A DNA stretch of 11,206 nt from an uncultured Saprospiraceae bacterium (lineage in GTDB: Bacteria > Bacteroidota > Bacteroidia > Chitinophagales > Saprospiraceae), in contig CALGLY010000692.1 in the NCBI GenBank assembly GCA_937959095.1, positions 1-11,206 of the forward strand, in the 5' to 3' direction. Below the pieces are notes generated by a model. That model had not been told where the DNA came from. It made no database searches and saw only the letters and a program-made list of their open reading frames with translations. Of the stretch, positions 5,206 to 11,206 are shown in pieces (positions within the stretch are counted from its first letter, which is position 1; the number at the start of each line of letters is the position of its first letter). Made by a program: the position numbers and the translations under genes.

Positions 5206-6873
5206 TTACTCAAAAATCACCTTGTCTTTCTGCGTTTCCCATTCCAAAAGGGCATTCAAATAACGCGCATCCATTTTGCTACGTTTCACTTTTAGCGTAG
5301 GCGTTATTAAATCATTATCTACTGTCCACGTCTCTTTCGTGACTACAATTTTGCTTACTTTCTGATAGCTTGGTAAATTTGCATTCGCTGCTTTTAGTGT
5401 TTCTACTAATTCTGCTGCTACTTCTTCGCGTGGCAAGGCGGCACTACTTTCAGAAAGATTGACTAATAAACTCGGTTGCACACAACCCAAGCCCATCAAA
5501 CAAAGTTGTTCGATATGGGTATTGCTACTGAATTGCTCTTCTATCGGACTTGGAATAATATATTTTCCTTTTGCTGTTTTGAAGGTATCTTTCACCCGTC
5601 CCGTGATGTAGAGGTAACCTTCCTCATCAATGCGCCCTTGGTCGCCGGTGTGTAGCCAACCATCTGCATCGACTACTTCGGCAGTCTTTTCAGGATTTTT
5701 GTAGTAGCCACGCATTACATAAGCTCCTTTCATCAAAATCTCATCCGAACCTTCTTCTATTTTCAATTGCACGCCTGCTTGTGCGCGCCCTACAGAGCCT
5801 GGCTTATCTATTTTTCCATCCAAAACAGTACAAATTGCACAATTTTCTGTCATGCCATAGCCATTTGTGATGTGGATGCCTAGTTTTTTGTACCAAAGCC
5901 GCGTTGGTTCAGGAAGTGGTGCTGCGCCCGATACCCAAGCTTTGGTATCATTGAATCCTAGTCCTCCTCGAATCTTCTTCTTCACGATGCCTGATATAAT
6001 CGGAATACGAAGCAATTTATCTAGTTTTGCTTGTGGCATTTTGCTTAAAATTCCTTGTTGTAGCTTGGTATAAATACGCGGTACACCAAAGAAGATAGTT
6101 GGTTTGGTATCGGCGAGGTTTTTGGCAAAAGTAGCTAGGGATTCAGAAAAAGATACGGTTCCGCCATAGCACATTACGCCCGATTCCACTACTGCGCGCT
6201 CGGCAATATGATTGAGTGGTAAATAGGAAAAAAATCGATTATTCCCATTCATATCTACTTTCAAAGGATTATTGGTTTCTGTTGGAATTCTGGCATTGTT
6301 TAATATTCGATAATCCAAAACCACGCCCTTTGGTGTACCCGTAGTACCAGAGGTGAAGATGATTGTCCAAGTATCATCCAGCATCAAATCAGCTACTTTG
6401 TCAATAGGATCATGCTTTTCCATAAGATCATCCCATTGCTGCCCTTCGGTAATTTTTGAATTGCCTTTATAATGCGGAAATGCAATGATTGGCATATCCT
6501 TGGGTACGCCCGTTTTCATATCGTCCCATACTTCCATTTTACCTACAAACAACGCTTTCACATCCCCCAATTTCAATACTTGCGCGATTTGCTTGCCTGT
6601 CAAAGTCGCAAAAAATGGCACAGAGACATAGCCCGCCATCATAATCGCAACATCTGCCACTATCCATTCCCGACAGTTCTTCGATACGAGACCGATATGG
6701 CTTTTAGGCGGTAAGCCCAATGCTTTCAAGCCACTGGCCATTTTACGTGCCATTTGTCCTACTTCTGCCCACGTCCATGTCTCCCAAGTATCCCCAAACG
6801 GTTGGCGCAAGAAAGGTGCGTTTGGCGTATTTTTTTCCCACTTATAAAAATCGAAATCAAATTTATTACTCAT
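5206..6873 (-). CDS. AMP-forming long-chain-type acyl-CoA ligase
   Basis: This 555-residue adenylate-forming enzyme (ANL superfamily) activates a carboxylic acid with ATP and CoA. Its motifs are the P-loop TSGTTGTPKG (174-183), LPLNHIAER (218-226, as in long-chain fatty acyl-CoA synthetases of the FadD15/ACSL type), NGYGMTE (337-343), HTGD (408-411), hinge GRVKD (425-429) and the C-terminal catalytic Lys528 in TPTLKVKR. At 555 residues it is slightly shorter than many FadD15-type enzymes. It is followed directly by the upstream hydrolase (1-nt spacing from the ATG) and preceded by a 208-bp gap holding a long inverted repeat. In the cluster it would activate the acid released by the hydrolases for beta-oxidation (inference). 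The acyl substrate could be branched, cyclic or aromatic-terminated rather than a plain fatty acid. Confidence 0.9.
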   Translation of the reverse strand: MSNKFDFDFYKWEKNTPNAPFLRQPFGDTWETWTWAEVGQMARKMASGLKALGLPPKSHIGLVSKNCREWIVADVAIMMAGYVSVPFFATLTGKQIAQVLKLGDVKALFVGKMEVWDDMKTGVPKDMPIIAFPHYKGNSKITEGQQWDDLMEKHDPIDKVADLMLDDTWTIIFTSGTTGTPKGVVLDYRILNNARIPTETNNPLKVDMNGNNRFFSYLPLNHIAERAVVESGVMCYGGTVSFSESLATFAKNLADTKPTIFFGVPRIYTKLQQGILSKMPQAKLDKLLRIPIISGIVKKKIRGGLGFNDTKAWVSGAAPLPEPTRLWYKKLGIHITNGYGMTENCAICTVLDGKIDKPGSVGRAQAGVQLKIEEGSDEILMKGAYVMRGYYKNPEKTAEVVDADGWLHTGDQGRIDEEGYLYITGRVKDTFKTAKGKYIIPSPIEEQFSSNTHIEQLCLMGLGCVQPSLLVNLSESSAALPREEVAAELVETLKAANANLPSYQKVSKIVVTKETWTVDNDLITPTLKVKRSKMDARYLNALLEWETQKDKVIFE

Positions 6874-6896
6874 GTGTGCTTCGTTTTGTCTGTCTG

Positions 6897-6985
6897 TTTT
6901 GAACCATATAAGGCATATAATTTTTTTATTAAAATCGCAAAGCGATTTACTTTATATGTTCTTATATGCCTTATATGGTTCAAAA
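6897..6985. repeat. Nested inverted repeat, 24-bp perfect outer arms
   Basis: The segment 6897-6920 is the exact reverse complement of 6962-6985. Inside lies a second hairpin, AAATCGC (6932-6938), loop AAA, GCGATTT (6942-6948). Read inward on the minus strand from 6985, TTTTGAAC is followed by three units, CATATAAGG, CATATAAGAA and CATATAAAG. The element fills much of the 208-bp gap between the monooxygenase and ligase genes. No T tract follows the outer stem on either strand, so a canonical terminator is unlikely. A MITE- or REP-like insertion, or an mRNA hairpin separating two parts of the operon, are the main options. The rest of the gap (6986-7081) shows only a small imperfect hairpin near 7060-7086, overlapping the monooxygenase stop. 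Confidence 0.85.
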
Positions 6986-7081
6986 AAATCAAATTAGCAA
7001 TACTGTATATAGGAGCAACAATTTACTATCTTTATTTTGAAAAACATAAGGGGCGCGAACTTGATGCGCTTTATCGCGGAA

Positions 7082-8590
7082 TCAAGCCAAATTTACTGGA
7101 GTAGTAATATCATATTCTTTCAAAATCATTTTCTTCGTTTTGCTTCGATAAGTCATCGTAGAACCTGGCCAGATAGAGGTGTTTTTGCCATCGTTATTTT
7201 TCAAATAATAGCTTTTGCAGCCACCACTTGACCATACCATTTTCGATAATTTTTCTTGAATATCCTTATTAAAGGCTGCTTGAACGTTTGGTTTTATATC
7301 AAAATAGGTATTCGGGTTAGAGGTCTTAGACAATTTTTTCCAGTAATCTAAAATATAGTTAAGTTGCGATTCCATCATGTGAATAATGGAATTGTGTCCT
7401 AAGCCAGAGTTTGGTCCAACCATAAATAGAAAGTTGGGATAGTCCGTGACTGCCATTCCTAAATAAGCTTCTGGTCCTTCTTCATTGAATTTTTCAAAGA
7501 CATTGCGCCCTTCTTTGCCATATACTTTATAGATGTTTGGAAATTCCGTCGTGTAGAAACCTGTACCATATATAATAGTATCTACTTCAAATTCTTGACC
7601 CGACTTGGCACAAATCGAATTTGGCTTTATCTCGCCTGCGCCTTCTGATATCAACTCCACATTTTCGCGCGCTAAAGCGGGGTAATAATTCTCTGAAATC
7701 AAAACGCGCTTGCAACCAAAGGCATAATCGGGAGTCAGTTTCTTTTTCAGTTCGGGATCTTTTATTTGAGTATCTAAATGATCTAAAGACAGTTTTTTTC
7801 GGGCAGCACGTCGGGCATTATCCGAATATTGGGCTGTGCCTTGCCATTCTAAAAACCAATAAATGAACTCCCTCCAAAATCGCTGATACCACGGAAACCG
7901 CTTGAAACGTTTGTGGGCTACTTCCGTAAATTCTTTATCGGGTTTCGGTGCGATATAAGGCGCGGTACGCTGAAAGACATACAATTTATCTACGACAGGA
8001 GCTATTTCTGGCACAAACTGTATTGCACTTGCGCCCGTACCTACTACAGCGACTCGTTTGCCTTTGAGGTCGTAGTCGTGTTTCCAATGTAAGGAATGAA
8101 AACTCTCGCCCTGAAAACGATCTCTGCCTTTTATGTTGGGTATCAAGGCTTCATTGAAGGGGCCTGCTGCGGAAATGAGTAGGCGCGTAGTATAGCTATT
8201 TCCTACTTTGTCCGCGATATGCCATCGCCCTTTATTTTTATCAAAGGCAGCCGAGGCAATTTCTGTATTGAATTGAATTTGGTCGCGCAAGTTCCACTTA
8301 TCCATACAGCCTTTCATGTACTCGAAAATTTCGCCTTGCTTGGAGAAGGAGCGCGTCCAATTCGGGTTAGGCTCAAAGGAATAAGAATACAATAAAGATG
8401 GAATATCACAAGCACAGCCAGGGTAGGTATTATCGCGCCAAGTGCCACCAATTTCATTCGCTCGTTCAAAAATAATGAAGTTGGTAGTGCCTTGCTTTTT
8501 TAGACGGATAGCTGTCCCTAGGCCTGCAAAGCCTGCACCTATTATGGCGATATCGTATTCTTTTACGGTCGAATTTTGATTTTCTTTCAT
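7082..8590 (-). CDS. Flavin monooxygenase, Baeyer-Villiger type
   Basis: This 502-residue FAD/NADPH-dependent monooxygenase has an FAD Rossmann motif GAGFAG (18-23), GGTW (48-51), the Baeyer-Villiger/FMO fingerprint F159-x-G-x-x-x-H165-x-x-x-W169, an NADPH Rossmann motif GTGASA (184-189), and a late YGTGF segment. The residue after Trp169 is Lys rather than the Pro or Asp of the textbook BVMO fingerprint, though the following HDYDLKGKRVAVVGTG context is common in BVMO-like bacterial proteins. Such enzymes insert oxygen beside a ketone to give an ester or lactone. It is the first gene of the series after the divergent regulatory region and points away from tetR, fitting a TetR-controlled operon. 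A plain FMO role (N- or S-oxidation) is possible, but the downstream esterases and ligase favour Baeyer-Villiger chemistry. No C-terminal membrane anchor is evident. Confidence 0.88.
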   Translation of the reverse strand: MKENQNSTVKEYDIAIIGAGFAGLGTAIRLKKQGTTNFIIFERANEIGGTWRDNTYPGCACDIPSLLYSYSFEPNPNWTRSFSKQGEIFEYMKGCMDKWNLRDQIQFNTEIASAAFDKNKGRWHIADKVGNSYTTRLLISAAGPFNEALIPNIKGRDRFQGESFHSLHWKHDYDLKGKRVAVVGTGASAIQFVPEIAPVVDKLYVFQRTAPYIAPKPDKEFTEVAHKRFKRFPWYQRFWREFIYWFLEWQGTAQYSDNARRAARKKLSLDHLDTQIKDPELKKKLTPDYAFGCKRVLISENYYPALARENVELISEGAGEIKPNSICAKSGQEFEVDTIIYGTGFYTTEFPNIYKVYGKEGRNVFEKFNEEGPEAYLGMAVTDYPNFLFMVGPNSGLGHNSIIHMMESQLNYILDYWKKLSKTSNPNTYFDIKPNVQAAFNKDIQEKLSKMVWSSGGCKSYYLKNNDGKNTSIWPGSTMTYRSKTKKMILKEYDITTPVNLA

Positions 8591-8744
8591 TAAGCGCGCC
8601 TATTTTATTTGTATGCAATATATAAATATTGTCTGTTAAATTGTATTTTAAATATAGTTTTTGAAACGAAGTGATTAGGAATTGAGTTTTTGAGTAAAGA
8701 GAACTTAAATTGCAGTTTTAGAAGTCAATATTTAGAAAGCATTT
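8591..8744. promoter_or_regulatory. Divergent promoter region, monooxygenase operon and tetR
   Basis: This 154-bp AT-rich interval separates the divergent monooxygenase and tetR start codons and must hold promoters for one or both. I do not see a convincing match to the Bacteroidota sigma consensus (TTTG then TAnnTTTG). The layout, a TetR gene divergent from an enzyme operon, is the usual one for local repression and autoregulation. The expectation of control is inference from that layout. Confidence 0.6.
8616..8631. promoter_or_regulatory. Candidate TetR operator palindrome
   Basis: CAATAT (8616-8621) and ATATTG (8626-8631) form a perfect 6-bp inverted repeat around ATAA, 26 bp from the monooxygenase start codon. 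The size and position suit a TetR-family operator overlapping the operon promoter or leader. The AT-rich composition means that chance cannot be excluded. Confidence 0.35.
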
Positions 8745-9389
8745 ATGAATAAAACCAAGAAGAAAATTATACTAGCAGCTATCACCTTATTTAACAATAA
8801 GGGGTTGACAAACGTTAGAAATCAAGATATAGCTAAAGAGGCGGGTATTAGTTTAAGTAATTTTAACTATCATTTTAGTACTAAAAAAGATCTAGTACTT
8901 GCGGTCTTCACCTATATGGGAGAGATACTACAGGAAGAGGTCTATGGGAGAAATGATTTATTAATAAAGGAAGATCAAGGCTTAGAAATTGCTAAGAAAT
9001 ACTTTGAGTTTGAGGGAAATTTTCGCTTCTTTTATCTGGATACGAACAACATCATACAGACCTATCCGGAGATGAAAGAGGCACTCCAAGAACAAATTGA
9101 GGTTGCCTTACAAATTATCAAAAATATAAATTATCTATCCGTTGGGCGCGGCTATATGAAACAAGCACCCGAAGAAATGCCTGACCTATATGACCGTTTA
9201 TCCGAACAAATTTTGATTAACAATCACTTTTGGTTTGCTCAAATGACGATGCGTGGTCTAAAAGAGAATGTGGTACAAAAAGGCTTGGAAGCGAATTTCA
9301 TGCTTTGCTACCCCTACTTGACAGAGAAAGGAAAAGAGCGGTTCAAAATTTTTCTGAATCTTCATTCGTCGAAAGAGGATGCAATGTAA
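8745..9389 (+). CDS. TetR-family transcriptional regulator
   Basis: This 214-residue protein has a TetR N-terminal DNA-binding domain: helix 1 KKKIILAAITLFNNKG (5-20), then the helix-turn-helix NVRNQDIAKEAGISLSNFNYHF (23-44) with the conserved YHF and the following KKDL. The remainder is a helical ligand-binding domain with aromatic-rich stretches (FEFEGNFRFFYLD), as expected for a sensor of a hydrophobic ligand. It is the only main gene on the plus strand, divergent from the monooxygenase operon and convergent with the transporter. The most likely role is ligand-responsive repression of the operon, with the pathway substrate or an acyl-CoA intermediate as inducer (inference). Its codons look more AT-rich than those of the enzymes. 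Confidence 0.9.
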   Translation: MNKTKKKIILAAITLFNNKGLTNVRNQDIAKEAGISLSNFNYHFSTKKDLVLAVFTYMGEILQEEVYGRNDLLIKEDQGLEIAKKYFEFEGNFRFFYLDTNNIIQTYPEMKEALQEQIEVALQIIKNINYLSVGRGYMKQAPEEMPDLYDRLSEQILINNHFWFAQMTMRGLKENVVQKGLEANFMLCYPYLTEKGKERFKIFLNLHSSKEDAM

Positions 9390-9396
9390 AATTCTT

Positions 9397-9415
9397 AATT
9401 TGCTTCTGACAAATT
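9397..9415. terminator. Possible shared terminator between tetR and transporter
   Basis: Only 27 bp separate the convergent stop codons. AATTTG (9397-9402) and CAAATT (9410-9415) form a weak 6-bp stem with a 7-nt loop. On the plus strand a run of nine T (9422-9430, inside the transporter gene) lies shortly after. The stem is AT-rich, so this is a weak candidate for tetR termination. Confidence 0.3.
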
Positions 9416-9416
9416 G

Positions 9417-10838
9417 CTACATTTTTTTTTCCTCCAAAGCCGCCCGAATTTCTTGATAACGCGTTCTACTAATAGGATAAGAAACTATAAAAAAAAGGGC
9501 AAAAATATAAATCAAAAAAAGTACTGGGCCACCTATTAGGCCTAGACTTCTTATCGTTTCTACTGGTACGTCGGCTACATCTGCTTGCTTTGGAAAGGCA
9601 ATAATATTGAGTAAAATACCTGCTAAAAAATAGCCTAAACCTACCGTACATTTATAAGCAAAAGACATTGTAGAAAAGAACAAACCTTCTTCACGCTCAC
9701 CCGTATTCAGTTCATGTTCGTCGGTTACATCTGCCATCATAGAGTTGGCAATGCTTAGCGTCACGAACATGAAGGAATAGGCAACGGTATTGCAGGAAAC
9801 ATATAAGTAAAGCGACAAAGGGTTTTCATTTTCGGGGAACAAACCCATTAACTTCAAAGAGAAAGGAAGACTAAAAAATAAGGCAAAAAAGACCGTACCT
9901 ATGATAGTAGATTGGCGTTTATCCAATCGCTTACCCATGAGGGGGGCGAAGATAAGCGATGCGATGCCACCAACTGCCGAAGCTAAAGGAAGCAAGGCAA
10001 GTTCTTTTTCAGAAAGTCCGAAATAATAGGTCGTGAAATAAGGAATGAATATCGTACCAATGCCAATTGCGATATAAATGGTCATCACAAAAAGAACTAG
10101 TGTACGATAAGATTTCATTTTGAAGGCTAAAGCTAAATTAGCAAAAATATCTTTTACAGTCACGCGTGTTTCGGTATCGTTTGCTTGTGGTAAATAGGGA
10201 ATCGAATCGCGCGTTGCCCAAGTGCTGAATAGGATAATTAGAGTGATGAGTACACCGCAAAGTAATGCAAATTTGGGATAGGCTTCCGCATTAAATAGCC
10301 CATTCGACATTTCTTCGGTGGGGGTGAACATGAAGACTAAGCCAAAAATAATAACAAAAGGCGCGACCAAAGCCGCAAACATAATTCGATAAGCGGTCAC
10401 GGAGGTTCTGTCTTCGTAGTCATCCGTGAGTTCTGCACCGAGCGACATCCCTGGCACTAAAAAAAGGGTCAAGGAAAGCCGTACTAGAATAGTGAAAATA
10501 GTGAGCCACCAAAATAAGCCCATTTGTCCGAGTCCTTCGGGCGGCAAGAAGAGTAAGTAAATGAAAAGTCCTAGAGGCAAGGCAGAGGCAAGCATAAACG
10601 GATGCCGACGACCCCATTTTTTGGATTTCCATTTATCAGAAAGCATGCCGACCAAAGGATCAGAAATGGCATCGAAAACCAAAGCAACCACGGTAGATGT
10701 ACCAGCCAAAGCCGCATCTAAACCCAAGACTTGACTAAAATAAAAGAATAGAAAAAGCTGAAAAATGCCGTCTTTGATGCCCTTTGCAGAGAATCCAAAA
10801 CCGTACATTATCTTTGTTCGCGTGCTTAGTTGCCTCAT
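9417..10838 (-). CDS. GPH (MelB-type) cation symporter, MFS superfamily
   Basis: This 473-residue polytopic inner-membrane protein has about 12 hydrophobic segments and the glycoside-pentoside-hexuronide:cation symporter signature: DAISDPLVGMLSDKWKSK (56-73) followed by WGRRHPFM (75-82), then GAELTDDYEDRTSVTAYR in the first half. Asp56 and Asp60 match in placement the sodium/cation-binding Asp55 and Asp59 of E. coli MelB. The family usually imports sugars or glycosides with Na+ or H+, but many relatives are uncharacterised. It converges with tetR and lies upstream of it on the operon strand, so it is probably transcribed from its own promoter in 10839-11206. It may import the cluster's substrate, for example a glycosylated or polar compound, but that link rests only on proximity. 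Confidence 0.87.
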   Translation of the reverse strand: MRQLSTRTKIMYGFGFSAKGIKDGIFQLFLFFYFSQVLGLDAALAGTSTVVALVFDAISDPLVGMLSDKWKSKKWGRRHPFMLASALPLGLFIYLLFLPPEGLGQMGLFWWLTIFTILVRLSLTLFLVPGMSLGAELTDDYEDRTSVTAYRIMFAALVAPFVIIFGLVFMFTPTEEMSNGLFNAEAYPKFALLCGVLITLIILFSTWATRDSIPYLPQANDTETRVTVKDIFANLALAFKMKSYRTLVLFVMTIYIAIGIGTIFIPYFTTYYFGLSEKELALLPLASAVGGIASLIFAPLMGKRLDKRQSTIIGTVFFALFFSLPFSLKLMGLFPENENPLSLYLYVSCNTVAYSFMFVTLSIANSMMADVTDEHELNTGEREEGLFFSTMSFAYKCTVGLGYFLAGILLNIIAFPKQADVADVPVETIRSLGLIGGPVLFLIYIFALFFIVSYPISRTRYQEIRAALEEKKM

Positions 10839-11206
10839 TACTTAAATTATTATTATTCGCTCAGAAGATTTATTAGGGAATGATCTTTTTTAGTAAAATT
10901 AAATTTTATATCTAATATATCATACAACATTTTTAATATTAAATACTAAAATAACACAAATAATGATAGTTCTTATACTATTTTGTTTGATTTACATTTA
11001 GAAATACTGATTCATTCCTTAAGAGTCAAAAGTCAATATCCAACTTATCCTGAAATAAGGCGACTCTAATACACTGTAACAAAAGTTTATTTGTATTTTG
11101 ACTAAGCTTATTTTTTTAGTATTCGAGGCTTGTCTGCTACAAGCAGGCGCAAAATTGGGAACATAACTGGTTATGAAGCCCGATTTTGTAACGAAGAAAA
11201 CTGGAA
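10839..11206. other. Non-coding AT-rich region upstream of the transporter
   Basis: No supportable complete gene is seen in these 368 bp. The part next to the transporter is very AT-rich and probably holds its promoter, but no clear Bacteroidota promoter match was found. Weak structures are an AT-rich inverted repeat TTTTAGTA/TACTAAAA (10888-10895, 10944-10951) and a nested stem AGAGTC/GACTCT (11022-11027, 11062-11067) enclosing CTTAT/ATAAG (11044-11048, 11055-11059). A plus-strand ATG at 11173 opens a frame (MKPDFVTKKTG) that runs off the window, and a minus-strand frame without ATG is open from the edge to about 11024. Neither is enough to call a gene. Confidence 0.5.
11128..11188. repeat. 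Two adjacent hairpins at the right edge
   Basis: GCTTGT/ACAAGC (11128-11133, 11139-11144) is followed by a longer imperfect stem. CAAAAT-T-GGG-AA-CATAAC (11150-11167) pairs with GTTATG-AAG-CCC-G-ATTTTG (11170-11188) across a 2-nt loop, with one T-G pair and one small internal loop. The segment is less AT-rich than the DNA just to its left and could be part of a dispersed repeat or mobile-element end continuing beyond the window. Confidence 0.5.

Noticed and set aside
5204..5213. TTG start for the upstream hydrolase overlapping the ligase stop
   Set aside because: Possible, but the ATG 9 nt downstream sits 1 nt after the ligase stop and is the simpler choice. Neither is proven.
6754..7104. 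Plus-strand 116-codon frame across the ligase/monooxygenase gap
   Set aside because: It is antisense to the ligase N-terminus, crosses the inverted repeat and overlaps the monooxygenase end. The translation has no recognisable domain and looks like a chance frame.
8629..8663. Bacteroidota-type promoter for tetR (TTG then TAGTTTTTG)
   Set aside because: The spacing (23 nt) and the -7 box deviate from the TTTG/TAnnTTTG consensus, and AT-rich DNA gives such partial matches often.
11150..11188. Integron attC-like site
   Set aside because: The imperfect hairpin lacks the conserved RYYYAAC and GTTRRRY core sites, and no integrase or cassette array is seen.
11173..11206. Start of a plus-strand gene (MKPDFVTKKTG) at the right edge
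   Set aside because: Only 11 codons are visible, the ATG lies inside a hairpin, and the peptide matches nothing I recognise.

Overview
The window looks like Bacteroidota chromosome, possibly a Saprospiria-, Chitinophagia- or Cytophagia-like lineage; no genus can be named. The basis is moderate AT richness, A/T-rich leaders without clear Shine-Dalgarno sequences, a REP-associated IS200-type transposase of the kind common in Bacteroidota, and short GC-rich hairpins with 3-nt loops around it. This assignment is inference.

All main genes except one are on the minus strand, so the cluster reads from right to left. At the right, after about 370 bp of AT-rich non-coding DNA, is a GPH/MelB-type cation symporter (9417-10838). 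It converges with a plus-strand TetR regulator (8745-9389). A 154-bp divergent region separates tetR from a long co-directional series: a Baeyer-Villiger-type flavin monooxygenase (7082-8590), a long-chain-type acyl-CoA ligase (5206-6873), an alpha/beta hydrolase (4149-5204), an unrecognised small protein (3487-4125), a second, paralogous hydrolase (2446-3453), a classical SDR dehydrogenase (1648-2397), a RAYT transposase with REP-like hairpins (about 934-1600), a dienoyl/enoyl-CoA-reductase-like SDR (130-936), and at the left edge the first 11 codons of what looks like an acyl-CoA dehydrogenase (1-33).

The enzymes suggest a catabolic route. The monooxygenase would turn a ketone into an ester or lactone, one or both hydrolases would cleave it, an SDR would oxidise the released alcohol, the ligase would make the acyl-CoA, and the acyl-CoA dehydrogenase plus the enoyl/dienoyl reductase would pass it to beta-oxidation. 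TetR is the obvious candidate local regulator. The substrate cannot be read from sequence. The enzyme logic recalls the mycobacterial mymA operon (monooxygenase, LipR, SDR, FadD13), but the gene content and regulator differ.

The operon is rich in small palindromic DNA: a perfect 42-bp palindrome at the 5' end of the upstream hydrolase gene, an 89-bp nested inverted repeat between monooxygenase and ligase, REP-like hairpins with compensatory stem changes around the transposase, and short tandem purine-rich units at the left edge. These repeats, the paired hydrolases with an unrelated AT-rich gene between them, and the SDR start codon inside a REP hairpin are the most unusual parts of the window.
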